A stretch of 64,000 bases of DNA, from contig NZ_CP065053.1 of assembly GCF_015689335.1 (NCBI RefSeq), forward strand, positions 6,634,001 through 6,698,000, given 5' to 3'. The notes under the pieces are model-generated. The model was not told where the DNA came from. It worked only from the letters and a program-made list of their open reading frames with translations, and ran no database searches. Below, in pieces: positions 24,074 to 33,084 of the stretch (position 1 is its first letter; every line of letters begins with the position of its first letter). This DNA comes from Massilia antarctica (lineage in GTDB: Bacteria; Pseudomonadota; Gammaproteobacteria; Burkholderiales; Burkholderiaceae_D). A program made the translations under genes and the position numbers.

Positions 24074-25212
24074 TCTTCGACTACGACACGCTCAAGGTGA
24101 TCTGGTGGGGCTTCGTCGGCCTGCTGCTGATCGGCTTCGCGCTGACCAATGGCTTCGACTTCGGGGTCGGCATGTGGCTGCCCTTCCTCGGCAAGAGCGA
24201 CATGGAGCGGAGGGTCATCATCAACGTGATCGGTCCGACCTGGGAAGGAAACCAGACCTGGTTCATCGCCGCCGGCGGCGCCATGTTCGCGGCCTGGCCG
24301 CTGGTGTACGCGGCCGCCTTCTCGGGCTTTTACGTGGCGCTGATGCTGCTGCTGTTCGCACTGTTCTTCCGGCCGGTCGGCTTCGACTACCGCAGCAAAC
24401 TGGCCGACACGCGCTGGCGCAATGCCTGGGACTGGGGCCTGTTCACCGGGGGCTTCGTGCCGCCGCTGATCTTCGGCATCGCCTTCGGCAACCTGCTGCA
24501 GGGCGTGCCCTTCCACTACGACGACACCATGCGCATGGAGTACACCGGCAGCTTCCTCGGCCTGTTCAATCCTTTCGGCCTGCTGGCCGGCGTGCTGGGC
24601 GTGTCGATGCTGGCCATGCACGGCGCCACTTACCTGTATCAAAAGACCGATGATGTCATCGCGGCGCGCGCGCGCAAGGCGGCCATGGCGGCCGGCGCAG
24701 TGACCGTCGCCGCCTTCGCGCTGGCCGGCGTGTGGGTCGCCATCGGCATGGACGGCTATCGCATCGTCTCGATGCCGCCGGTCGACAGCGCCTTCATGCC
24801 GACCGCCAAAGTGGTGGAACGCGGCGTGGGCGCGTGGCTGGACAACTACACGCGCTGGCCGCTCACGATCGCCTTCCCGGTAGGGGGCCTGCTCGGCGCG
24901 GCGCTGGCGGTGGCCTTGTGCGCGGCGCGCCGCAGCTTGCTGGCGTTCCTGGCCAGCGGCGTGTCGGTGGCATCGATCCTGCTCACCGCCGGTGCGGCCA
25001 TGTTCCCGTTTATCATGCCATCATCGCTCTCGCCCGGCAGCGGCCTGACCGCGTGGGACGCGGTGGCCAGCCACAAGAGCCTGGGCGTGATGCTCTGGGT
25101 GATGGTAATCATGCTGCCGATCGTGGTGCTCTATACCAGCTGGGTGTATTCCATCATGCGCGGCAAGGTCACCGCGGCGCATATCCGCGAAAACGAACAC
25201 GAATCTTATTAG
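24070..25212 (+). CDS. cydB: Cytochrome bd ubiquinol oxidase subunit II
   Basis: A 380-residue partner of CydA with eight to nine membrane helices. Family stretches are IWWGFVGLLLIGFALTNGFDFGVGMWLPFLGK, GPTWEGNQTWFIAAGGAMFAAWPLVYA, FFRPVGFDYRSKL and AMFPFIMPSSLSPGSGLTAWDA. It stabilises the heme-bearing subunit in the inner membrane. Its ATG overlaps the cydA stop, and cydX starts 9 bp after its stop. Confidence 0.97.
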   Translation: MIFDYDTLKVIWWGFVGLLLIGFALTNGFDFGVGMWLPFLGKSDMERRVIINVIGPTWEGNQTWFIAAGGAMFAAWPLVYAAAFSGFYVALMLLLFALFFRPVGFDYRSKLADTRWRNAWDWGLFTGGFVPPLIFGIAFGNLLQGVPFHYDDTMRMEYTGSFLGLFNPFGLLAGVLGVSMLAMHGATYLYQKTDDVIAARARKAAMAAGAVTVAAFALAGVWVAIGMDGYRIVSMPPVDSAFMPTAKVVERGVGAWLDNYTRWPLTIAFPVGGLLGAALAVALCAARRSLLAFLASGVSVASILLTAGAAMFPFIMPSSLSPGSGLTAWDAVASHKSLGVMLWVMVIMLPIVVLYTSWVYSIMRGKVTAAHIRENEHESY

Positions 25213-25221
25213 GAGTTTGCG

Positions 25222-25380
25222 ATGTGGTACTTTGCCTGGATATTAGGAATCGGCCTGGCCCTCTCGGCCGCCATCATCAACGTCATGTGGCTGGAGGCGA
25301 ACTACGCGTTCGGCCTGCGCGACGAAGACGTCACGCGCGCCAGTTTTGAAAAGGCCAGCAAGGACAATCTGCTGCTGTGA
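25222..25380 (+). CDS. cydX: Cytochrome bd oxidase small subunit CydX
   Basis: A 52-residue single-span protein starting MWYFAWILGIGLALSAAIIN, then VMWLEANYAFG. The MWYFAWILG opening is diagnostic for CydX, which is needed for bd oxidase stability. An AGGAG site lies just before the ATG. It is longer than E. coli CydX (37 aa), with an extra acidic tail (GLRDEDVTRASFEKASKDNLLL). It completes the five-gene operon gbsR-cydP-cydA-cydB-cydX. Confidence 0.95.
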   Translation: MWYFAWILGIGLALSAAIINVMWLEANYAFGLRDEDVTRASFEKASKDNLLL

Positions 25381-25465
25381 GCCCGGAGTGACGCGTAAAA
25401 GAGGCGAGCGATCGGCGGCAGGGCGCCGCCGTTCGGGTCAGGACATTCGCAGGGCGTTACCGGTG

Positions 25466-26080
25466 TCAGTGAGTCCCGCCGGCGCCGGCCAGGAAGGCGG
25501 GTGCGAATATGCTAATCCAGCAAATGCAGCCGATGGCGATCCACACGTAATTGGCTGCTGTAAATCGGCTGTTGCTCCGGCCTTCGGGATCGCCGCAGCA
25601 GGCATTGATATGCTTTTGTGCGCTGAAGCTGCTGAAGAATATCCCCACCATCAGAATCAGCATCAGCACAACACTCAGGCCCGACCCCAAGGTCGATTGG
25701 TTCATTCGACTGAGGATGTTCAGGGCAACCAGCATGACCACCAGACCGGTGGCATGGGATTTGTGATCCCATTGCGCAGGGCGCATCTTTGCCGCCGCGT
25801 GCATAGACACTTCATTAAACAGGGAATGGGTGTAAAACACGGCGAAAATCGCGCGCGGTACCGGCCAGATATCGCTGTCCGCGGCATTGTCAAGCTTACA
25901 TTGCCGTTTGTAGAGATTCCAGTTCTTGAAATACCAGAAGAACTGATACATGCCCACGGTAGCAATGAACAGAATCGTGAACTTGGTCAGGGAGACGACA
26001 TAGAATGTGTTATCGGAACCAGTTGTTGTTGCGCCAATGCTCATGTCGGCTTGGGGGGGAGCGTATAAATTATTATTCAT
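25466..26080 (-). CDS. Hypothetical multi-span membrane protein (DUF4234-like)
   Basis: A 204-residue inner-membrane protein with about four spans: FTILFIATVGMYQFFWYFKNW (residues 33-53), GLVVMLVALNIL, SGLSVVLMLILMVGIFFSSF and YVWIAIGCICWISIFAPAFL. The opening MNNNLYAPPQADMS and the helix with TVGMYQFFWYFKNWNLYK recall small uncharacterised DUF4234-type proteins. Codon use is less GC-rich than in cydAB. The function is unknown. It converges on cydX. The start at 26080 is chosen because the upstream MVHY adds nothing conserved. Confidence 0.72.
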   Translation of the reverse strand: MNNNLYAPPQADMSIGATTTGSDNTFYVVSLTKFTILFIATVGMYQFFWYFKNWNLYKRQCKLDNAADSDIWPVPRAIFAVFYTHSLFNEVSMHAAAKMRPAQWDHKSHATGLVVMLVALNILSRMNQSTLGSGLSVVLMLILMVGIFFSSFSAQKHINACCGDPEGRSNSRFTAANYVWIAIGCICWISIFAPAFLAGAGGTH

Positions 26081-26092
26081 ATAATGCACCAA

Positions 26093-26427
26093 GGAAATTT
26101 TTTGATTTTAACAGATCGGCACCGCCTTCTGATGATTCGCCCTGGATCAATGGCATCCCGTCACGGCATGCTCGGCGCTGAACTGCGCGAACTGGCACAT
26201 TGCGCGCTGACGTTACGCAGTAGTGCAGCACGCAGGCGTCATCGTCGACTTCGTAAAAGCACCCGGCGTTACCGGTCTGATAAACAGTAGAATTCCCACA
26301 CCGCACAGAGAGCACAGACAAGCGTTCGTGGCTGCCACGTCGCCGCACAGCCAACCCGGGCACTGCCGGTGAACTTCCCCCTTATGCTTGCCGGCCCCAC
26401 TCCAGGCTGATATGGTAAAGTGCCACC
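26093..26427. other. 335-bp gap between divergent genes; no gene seen
   Basis: The stretch separates a minus-strand membrane protein from a plus-strand metallopeptidase. It is AT-rich at its left end (around 26070-26110), where the promoter of the minus-strand gene should lie. No conserved frame, hairpin with T run, or repeat was found. Confidence 0.5.
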
Positions 26428-26934
26428 ATGCAACAGCTCAAATACCTTGGCGCCTATTCCGAACAGACACTGGCGCAAGTCAGTCAGCTGATCGCCCAGA
26501 ACAAGCTCGGCGAAGTGCTGCAACAGCGCTACCCCGCCGCCCACGGCGTTCGGACCGACAAAGCCCTGTACGACTACGTGCAGGACCTCAAGACCGAATT
26601 CCTGCGCAATGCCGATCCGATCAACAAAGTGGCCTTCGACAGCAAGATCCACGTGATCCAGCACGCGCTCGGCCTGCACACCACCATCTCGCGGGTCCAG
26701 GGCAACAAGCTCAAGTCCAAGCATGAAATCCGGGTGGCCACCGTGTTCAAGGATGCGCCCATCGAATTCCTGCGCATGATCGCCGTGCACGAACTGGCGC
26801 ACGTCAAGGAAAAACAGCACGACAAGGCGTTCTACAAGCTGTGCTGCTACATGGAGCCGAACTACCACCAGTACGAATTCGACCTGAGGCTGTACCTGAC
26901 GCAGCTCGACGTGTCAGGCCAGCGCCTCTGGTAA
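26428..26934 (+). CDS. YgjP-like M48-type metallopeptidase
   Basis: A 168-residue cytoplasmic protein with a zinc motif HELAHVKEKQHDKAFY near residues 129-144 (HExxH plus a downstream His/Asp). YGJP/WLM-type proteins have this arrangement; family members have been linked both to peptidase and to nucleotide phosphatase activity. There is no signal peptide or membrane span. The rest (VIQHALGLHTTISRVQGNKLKSKHEIRVATVF) is beta-rich. It is a single-gene unit, four bp before the convergent arabinanase gene. Confidence 0.87.
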   Translation: MQQLKYLGAYSEQTLAQVSQLIAQNKLGEVLQQRYPAAHGVRTDKALYDYVQDLKTEFLRNADPINKVAFDSKIHVIQHALGLHTTISRVQGNKLKSKHEIRVATVFKDAPIEFLRMIAVHELAHVKEKQHDKAFYKLCCYMEPNYHQYEFDLRLYLTQLDVSGQRLW

Positions 26935-26938
26935 GCGG

Positions 26939-28309
26939 CTAGCGCCGCTGCAGCGCCCACTGCTCGCTGGCGGCGTTATTGAGCGGGTTCTGGATGATGG
27001 CCGCATTATCCTGCGTGCTGCCACCCTTGACATCGAGCCCCATGCCGCTCAACTGGTTGCTCACCGTATTCCAGCCTGCCCCCAAGCTGGCGAAACGCCA
27101 GCGCTGCCCGCCGCCGGCCCAGTAATCCCACTGCGCGACAGGGGTGCCGGCCGTGGTGGAATTACCGTAGTTATCCAGGCTGCGCAGGCTGCCCGCGTTG
27201 ATGATGCTGTAATACCCATCGCCCTGCGCGATCACGTACCACGACTGGTGTTTCGCGCCGCTGTCGGCAGCCTGCTGCACCATGGCGCCGTTGGCCGTTG
27301 CCGCGCCAGCCACCGTCAGCACCTTGCCGCTGGCGCGCGACTTGATCGCATAGGCGCCGTCGCTGATGCCCCCGCACCCGGCGAAGCTGGTGAAATTGCG
27401 CGTCATGCTCGGCCAGCCGTCGCTGTACGTCATCTTGAGGATATCCAGCTTGGCCTTGCCGCCGTCGGCCAGGTCGTAATAGTGGGTGGAGACGAAATTG
27501 CAGCCATCCTGCTTGAGCACCGCCACGTGGCCCGGCCCCCTGTACTTGCCGTCAGTGACGGGAAGGATGGTGCGCACGCCCGAATACGGCCCGGTAATGC
27601 TGGTCGCGCGCTGCACTTCCACGTAATAGGTGCTGTCGGCCCACTTGCAGCAGGCGCCGCGGTTGACGAACAGGTAGTAGTAGCCGCCATTGCGCGTGAT
27701 GTAGGGCGCCTCGATGTCCTGATGTCCGCCGCCCAGTATCTTGGTCACGCTGCCGGCCAGCTTGCCGGTGGCCTGGTCGATCTGCGCCACCCCGATCCCG
27801 CCGAAGAACGAGCCGTACGTCATGTACACCTTGCCGTCATGGTCGCGCAACAGGCCCGGGTCGATCGCGTTGATTTCGGTGAACCCCCCGAACGATTCGA
27901 CCACGATGCCAAGGTCGGTCCAGGACGGATTTTTCAGCGATGCCGAACGCCGCACGCCGATCGCCGACGTGGTCGTGCCCCATTGCGACACCGAGTAGTA
28001 CAGGTAGTAGTAGCCGTTCATGTGAATCACGTCGGGCGCCCAGAGCGACCCCTTGAAGCCGGTGATCTTGTTGGCGATCCAGGCCGGGTAGGTGGCGAAC
28101 ACCGGTTTGGTTTGCGGCGACCAGGTCACCAGGTCCTTCGAGGTCGAGTACCAGATGCCGTTGTCGCTCGTGGTGAAGTTGAAGTAGGTGTCGCCATCCT
28201 TGGTGATGGTGCCGGGGTCGTGGGCGTTCTTGACGCCAGCCAGTTCGATGGCCAGGGCCGGGGCGGCCGCCAGGGCGAGGCATAGCGCCGCCAATAATGG
28301 TTTTAACAT
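26939..28309 (-). CDS. GH43 arabinanase-like glycosidase with ricin-type lectin domain
   Basis: A secreted protein of 456 residues with signal peptide (LLAALCLALAAAPALA). Residues 22-310 are a five-bladed GH43 domain related to arabinan endo-1,5-alpha-L-arabinosidases: general base Asp31 in NAHDPG, modulator Asp in NAIDPGLLRDHDGKVYMTYGSF, and the acid Glu in GGHQDIEAPYI. Residues 320-456 are a ricin-B-like carbohydrate-binding domain (YAIKSRASGKVLTVAGAATANGAMVQQ; SEQWALQR). It probably cuts arabinan side chains of plant pectin outside the cell. It diverges from the porin operon. No arabinose catabolic genes are adjacent. Confidence 0.92.
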   Translation of the reverse strand: MLKPLLAALCLALAAAPALAIELAGVKNAHDPGTITKDGDTYFNFTTSDNGIWYSTSKDLVTWSPQTKPVFATYPAWIANKITGFKGSLWAPDVIHMNGYYYLYYSVSQWGTTTSAIGVRRSASLKNPSWTDLGIVVESFGGFTEINAIDPGLLRDHDGKVYMTYGSFFGGIGVAQIDQATGKLAGSVTKILGGGHQDIEAPYITRNGGYYYLFVNRGACCKWADSTYYVEVQRATSITGPYSGVRTILPVTDGKYRGPGHVAVLKQDGCNFVSTHYYDLADGGKAKLDILKMTYSDGWPSMTRNFTSFAGCGGISDGAYAIKSRASGKVLTVAGAATANGAMVQQAADSGAKHQSWYVIAQGDGYYSIINAGSLRSLDNYGNSTTAGTPVAQWDYWAGGGQRWRFASLGAGWNTVSNQLSGMGLDVKGGSTQDNAAIIQNPLNNAASEQWALQRR

Positions 28310-28662
28310 GGGTCTCCGATCTTGTTATGTGATTGTCCTGCCAATGCAGGGTAGGCCGTGCCGCCCGCGCCGGCCAATGACTTTTTAGCACCGCGCGATC
28401 ACCGTTTCGGTATCGCAGCCCGCTTGCGCGAAAATCGATTCTCACCGAATGTTGCATTTACGCAGCACAAGTTATCAGGACGATTACGTCCTGCAGGATA
28501 ATCATCGACAAGCGCCAAGCTGCTCTATAAAGTCGAGTCTGAACCCCGCGCTGGCCCAACTCCCGCCAGCCTGACAACAGTCTCCCCCGCACCTGGCCTC
28601 GTCGCTTGCGCGCGCACCGCCGTGCTGCGCCTCCGCCAGGCATGCACCACCGGACCCTATCC
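28310..28662. other. 353-bp divergent promoter region with a short inverted repeat
   Basis: The gap between the arabinanase (minus) and porin (plus) genes. It contains CAGGACG-ATTA-CGTCCTG (28476-28493), a perfect 7-bp inverted repeat that could be an operator or small hairpin. No gene is supported; the part nearest 28606-28662 is an in-frame extension of the porin with no signal-peptide character. Confidence 0.5.
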
Positions 28663-29925
28663 ATGCTCAAGTTTTACCCACGTCCCGCCCAAGCTCTCGT
28701 CACGCGCGCCTGCGCCCTGGGCGTCGTACTGCTGGCCGGCGGCGGCGCGCGCGCGGCCGATCCCGACGCCTTCGGCTGGACGTTCGGCGGCTTCGGCACG
28801 GCTGCGGTGAGCCACTCCGACAACCGCCAGGCCGACTACAGCTCCAGCGTGCTCAAGGCCACCGGGGCCGGCTACACCGACGCCTGGAGCCCGCATGTGG
28901 ACAGCCGCCTCGGCGCGCAACTTGGTATCACCGTCGACAAGCAGTGGTCGGGCGTGGTGCAGGTGATCACCGAACAGCGGCTCGACCGCAGCTACCGCCC
29001 CATCGTCGAATGGGCCAACATCAAGTACCAGGCCACACCCGACCTGGCGGTGCGGGTCGGCCGCATCGGGCTGCCCATCTTCCTGGCGGCCGACTACCGC
29101 AAGATCGGCTACGCCTACCCCTGGGCGCGCACCCCGGTCGAGGTGTACGGCGCCATCCCGATCAGTAACAGCGACGGGATCGATGTCAGCTACCGCTGGC
29201 GCGCCAACGGCATCAAGTTCGTCAGCCAGGCAGTCGCCGGCGGCACCACCCTGCCCCTGCTGAACGACGACGAGGTCAAGTCGCGCAAGCTGACCGGCAT
29301 CTCGACCACGGCCGAACGCGGCGCGCTGAGCGGCCGTATCAGCGCCTTCAGCAGCGAGGTGACGATCAACCTGGCCGAATACCTGTTCGACGGCCTGCGC
29401 CGGTTCGGCCCGCGCGGCGAGTCCCTGGCGCGTCAATATGAAATCAAGCGCAAGCGCTTCAACGCACTGACCCTGGGCGCCACCTACGATCCCGGCAACT
29501 GGTTCGCCATGGCCGAAATCGGCCGCTTTACCACCCATTCCTTCTTCGGCAAGTCGGTCACCGTGTATTCCAGCGCCGGCTACCGCTTCGGCGCGTTCAC
29601 CCCCTACGTCGCCTTTGCCGGCGCCAAGGCCAAGAGTCCCACGCACGACCCCGGCCTGGCGCTCGACGGCTTGCCGCCGCAACTGGCCGCGTCGGCGGCG
29701 CAGCTCAACGACGGTCTCAATTATTTGTTAATGAGCGTGCCGGCCCAGCACACCCTCAGCGCCGGCGTGCGCTGGGACGTGCGCCGCAATATCGCCCTCA
29801 AGCTCCAGTACGACCGGGTGCGTCCGGGCGAACGCTCGCGCGGCACCCTGTTCAACGTGCAGCCGGGCTTCGGCGCGCGTCCGCGGGTTAACCTCGCGAG
29901 CGCGGTGCTCGATTTCGTGTTCTGA
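28663..29925 (+). CDS. Outer-membrane porin-like protein
   Basis: About 420 residues with a signal peptide (ALVTRACALGVVLLAGGGARA) and a beta-barrel pattern ending in ASAVLDFVF with a terminal phenylalanine, as in outer-membrane porins. It resembles the uncharacterised porins that precede a small periplasmic binding protein and a GGDEF/EAL protein. An extended run QWSGVVQVITEQRLDRSYRPIVEWANIKYQ is typical of that type. ATG 28663 gives a clean signal peptide; 28642 is possible. It is the first gene of a three-gene operon, followed by the next after 10 bp. Confidence 0.8.
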   Translation: MLKFYPRPAQALVTRACALGVVLLAGGGARAADPDAFGWTFGGFGTAAVSHSDNRQADYSSSVLKATGAGYTDAWSPHVDSRLGAQLGITVDKQWSGVVQVITEQRLDRSYRPIVEWANIKYQATPDLAVRVGRIGLPIFLAADYRKIGYAYPWARTPVEVYGAIPISNSDGIDVSYRWRANGIKFVSQAVAGGTTLPLLNDDEVKSRKLTGISTTAERGALSGRISAFSSEVTINLAEYLFDGLRRFGPRGESLARQYEIKRKRFNALTLGATYDPGNWFAMAEIGRFTTHSFFGKSVTVYSSAGYRFGAFTPYVAFAGAKAKSPTHDPGLALDGLPPQLAASAAQLNDGLNYLLMSVPAQHTLSAGVRWDVRRNIALKLQYDRVRPGERSRGTLFNVQPGFGARPRVNLASAVLDFVF

Positions 29926-29935
29926 GGGCGGCGGC

Positions 29936-30379
29936 ATGAACACCCCTTCCCTTCGCCGCCTGCTGGCCGCCTGCGCCCTGGCGCTGCTGGCATGCCAGCC
30001 GCTGCACGCCGCCGGCTCGGATCTGGTGGTGATCGTCTCGGCCAAAAGCCCGGTCGCCAGCATGCGCGCCGACCAGGTGGCCGACATCTTCCTCGGCCAG
30101 GCCGGCACCTTCCCCGACGGCGCCGAAGCGGTGGCGCTCGACCAGCGCATCGGCACCGGCCTGCGCGACGAATTCTATGCCCGCGTGACCTCCAAGACGC
30201 CGGCGCTGCTGAAGGCTTACTGGACCAAGATGATCTTCACGGGGCGCGGCCAGCCGCCCCAGGAAGCGCCCGACAGCGCCGCCGTGCGCCGCATGGTGGC
30301 CGATAACCCGGCGCTGATCGGCTACATCGACAAGGCGGCGCTGGACCACAGCGTCAAGGCCGTGCTGGTGGTGCGCTGA
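29936..30379 (+). CDS. Small PstS-like periplasmic binding protein
   Basis: A 147-residue exported protein (signal LAACALALLACQPLHAAG). The mature part begins DLVVIVSAKSPVASMRADQVADIFLGQAGTFPDG, the motif seen in phosphate-type solute-binding proteins, and has FYARVTSKTPALLKAYWTKMIFTGRGQPPQ and NPALIGYIDKAALD. It is only about half the usual length of PstS and lacks the second lobe repeat. Sitting between a porin and a Cache-GGDEF-EAL protein, it may present a ligand to the membrane sensor rather than to an ABC transporter, none of which is encoded nearby. Confidence 0.85.
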   Translation: MNTPSLRRLLAACALALLACQPLHAAGSDLVVIVSAKSPVASMRADQVADIFLGQAGTFPDGAEAVALDQRIGTGLRDEFYARVTSKTPALLKAYWTKMIFTGRGQPPQEAPDSAAVRRMVADNPALIGYIDKAALDHSVKAVLVVR

Positions 30380-30381
30380 GC

Positions 30382-33078
30382 ATGAACCGCCTGCGCGCCC
30401 GCCTCACGCGCCTGCTCGGACTCGGGCTGGAAACCCACATCTCGCTGCCCCTGTTCGCCGTGCTGCTGCTGGGGATGATCTGGACGGCCACCGACCACTT
30501 CATCGGCATCGAACGCGCGGCCGCCCGCAGCACCGCGCGCGCATCGAGCCAGGAACTGATCGACACCTACGAAGCGCAGATGCAGCGCAACCTGGGCAGC
30601 ATCGACCAGACCCTCAAGGTGCTCAAGTACGCGGTCGAACTGAAAGGCACGGGCGGCGCCCTGCCGGCCCTGAGCCAGCAAGGCTTGCTGCCTTCCGGCC
30701 TGGTGTTCGTGGTCAGCATCGCCGACCGCGACGGCCTGGTCGTGGCCAGCAATCCGCCTGCGCGCGTGATCAACGTCGCGTCCCAAAGCTACTTTGCCTT
30801 CCACCGCGACGGCGACACCAACACCCCTTTTGTGAGCCAGACCCTGCGCGACGACGCCAATCCCGACTGGCACCTGCACTTCACCCGGCGCCTGAACGAC
30901 AAGGATGGCCGCTTCGCCGGCGTGGTCATCGTCGAAGTCGACCCGGGCTACTTCACCAGCGGCTACGAGCGTTCGCGCCTGGGCGAGTCGGGCGCGCTCG
31001 GGCTGTACGGCACGGATGGCGTGTTCCGCGCCCTGCGCATCGGCGACAAGGTGGTGTGGGGCCAGCGCGCGCCGCCACTGGCGCGCGACAGTGGCGCCGG
31101 CCAGGTCGTGACCAACGCCTGGGACGGCGTGCGCCGCTACACCAGCGTGCGCCGCCTGCACGGCTTTTCGCTGACCGCGCTGGTCGGCCTGTCGGAACAC
31201 GAATCGATGGCCGCCTTCGAGCAGCAGCGCCGCAATTACCTGTGGGTGGCCGGCAGCGGCAGCGCGCTGCTGGTGATCATCGTCACCCTGGTGTGCGGAT
31301 GGTCGTGGCATCTCACGCGCACCCGGCGCCGCATCCGCCGCGCCCAGGAAACCTACGCGGCTGCCTCGGAAGCGAGCCTGGACGCCTTTTTCGTCATGCG
31401 CAGCATCAGCGCCGAGGACGGCGCGATCACCGACTTCGTCATCGAAGCAACCAACACGCGCGCCGAAAAGCTGGCCGGGATGGATAAACCGAGCCTGCGC
31501 GGGCTGCGCCTGTCGGCCATGCTGCCGGCCTTTCGCGACAATGGCATCTTCGAGGACCTGATCAAGGTCACCCTGGTCGGCGGCGTGCACGAAGCCGAAT
31601 GGCTGGCCGAATTGAGCGATGAGCGCACCTGCTGGCTGCACCGCCAGGTGGTGGCGGTCGAAGGCGGCGTGGTGGCGATCGTGCGCGACATCACCGAGCG
31701 CAAGGTGGCCGAGGAACGTATCCGCCACATGGCGCACCACGACGAGCTGACCGGCCTGCCCAACCGCAGCCTGATCCGCGACCGCCTCGACCAGGCCATC
31801 CTGCAGGCGCAGCGGCGCGGGCGCTGCGTGGCGGTGGCCTTCATCGACCTCGATGGCTTCAAGCTGGTCAACGACGGCCTCGGTCACAACGCCGGCGACG
31901 AACTGCTGAAAGTCGTGGGCGCGCGCATGAGCGCCTGCGTGCGGCGCGAGGATACCCTGGGCCGTTTCGGCGGCGACGAATTCATCATCATCCTGCCCGA
32001 CCAGGCCGACAATCCGATGGCGGTCGCCCCCATCCTCGAAAAAATCCGCCAGGCCGTCACCGAACCGATGCTGCTGGGCGGCCAGGAAGTGCAGGTCAGC
32101 TGCAGCATGGGCGTGGTGATATACCCGCGCGACGGCGCCGATCCGAACACCCTGATGATGAACGCCGACGCCGCCATGTACCGCGCCAAGGAGATGGGCA
32201 ACAATAACTTCCAGTTCTACGCGCGCGAGATGAACGCCAGCGTGGAAGAAAAACTGATGCTGCTCGAAGGCTTGCGCGGCGCCCTCGACGAAGGCCAGTT
32301 CCATCTGCTGTACCAGCCCAAGGTGGACCTGCGCAGCGGCCTCATTTTCGGCGTCGAAGCGCTGATCCGCTGGGAGCATCCGGAGCACGGCGTCGTGTCG
32401 CCGCTGCGTTTCATCGCCCTGGCCGAGGAAAGCGGCCTGATTGTCGCCATCGGCGACTGGGTGCTGCACACGGCCTGCCGCCAGAACAAGGCGTGGCAGG
32501 ATGCGGGCCTGGCGCCGATCATCATGTCGGTCAACGTCTCGCCGCGCCAGTTCGAGGAAAAACGCCTGGTCGAGCGGGTCGCCGCCGCCCTGCGCGAGAG
32601 CGCCCTGGACCCGGGCGCGCTGGAACTGGAAGTGACGGAAAGCCTGATCATGCGCGACCTGGCGCAGTCGGTCGGGAAGATGCGCGAACTGAAGGCGATG
32701 GGCATCTCGCTGTCGATCGACGACTTCGGCACCGGTTATTCGAGCCTGTCGTCGCTTAAGTCCTTCCCCATCAGCACCCTGAAGATCGACAAGTCCTTCG
32801 TGCGCGAGCTGGCCGACAACACCGACGACCAGGCCATCGCGATGGCGGTGATTTCCCTCGGCCACAAGCTGAACCTGAGGGTGATCGCCGAAGGCGTCGA
32901 GACCGAGCAGCAGTGCACCTTTTTACGCGATAACGATTGCGATGAAATGCAGGGCTACCTGTTCAGCCGCCCGGTGCCGCCGGCGCAGATCGCGGCGCTG
33001 CTGGAAGAACAGGCGCGCATGCAGTCCGGTTGCGACCAGCCTGGCGCCGCGGCTTACCCACAACCCGACGCGGCGTAA
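30382..33078 (+). CDS. Cache-PAS-GGDEF-EAL c-di-GMP signalling protein
   Basis: An 898-residue inner-membrane protein. Membrane span 1 (ISLPLFAVLLLGMIWTATDHF, near 20-40), a periplasmic double-Cache region to about 280 (QSYFAFHRDGD, VVIVEVDPGYFTSGY), span 2 (LWVAGSGSALLVIIVTLVCGW), a PAS domain (about 325-445), GGDEF at 530-534 and EAL at 659-661. The cyclase site is intact. The phosphodiesterase part has EALIRWEHP, DDFGTGYSSL and EGVETEQQ, so both activities appear possible. It starts 2 bp after the binding-protein stop, so periplasmic ligand input is likely. The output is control of biofilm or motility through c-di-GMP. Confidence 0.94.
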   Translation: MNRLRARLTRLLGLGLETHISLPLFAVLLLGMIWTATDHFIGIERAAARSTARASSQELIDTYEAQMQRNLGSIDQTLKVLKYAVELKGTGGALPALSQQGLLPSGLVFVVSIADRDGLVVASNPPARVINVASQSYFAFHRDGDTNTPFVSQTLRDDANPDWHLHFTRRLNDKDGRFAGVVIVEVDPGYFTSGYERSRLGESGALGLYGTDGVFRALRIGDKVVWGQRAPPLARDSGAGQVVTNAWDGVRRYTSVRRLHGFSLTALVGLSEHESMAAFEQQRRNYLWVAGSGSALLVIIVTLVCGWSWHLTRTRRRIRRAQETYAAASEASLDAFFVMRSISAEDGAITDFVIEATNTRAEKLAGMDKPSLRGLRLSAMLPAFRDNGIFEDLIKVTLVGGVHEAEWLAELSDERTCWLHRQVVAVEGGVVAIVRDITERKVAEERIRHMAHHDELTGLPNRSLIRDRLDQAILQAQRRGRCVAVAFIDLDGFKLVNDGLGHNAGDELLKVVGARMSACVRREDTLGRFGGDEFIIILPDQADNPMAVAPILEKIRQAVTEPMLLGGQEVQVSCSMGVVIYPRDGADPNTLMMNADAAMYRAKEMGNNNFQFYAREMNASVEEKLMLLEGLRGALDEGQFHLLYQPKVDLRSGLIFGVEALIRWEHPEHGVVSPLRFIALAEESGLIVAIGDWVLHTACRQNKAWQDAGLAPIIMSVNVSPRQFEEKRLVERVAAALRESALDPGALELEVTESLIMRDLAQSVGKMRELKAMGISLSIDDFGTGYSSLSSLKSFPISTLKIDKSFVRELADNTDDQAIAMAVISLGHKLNLRVIAEGVETEQQCTFLRDNDCDEMQGYLFSRPVPPAQIAALLEEQARMQSGCDQPGAAAYPQPDAA

Positions 33079-33084
33079 GCAGTT

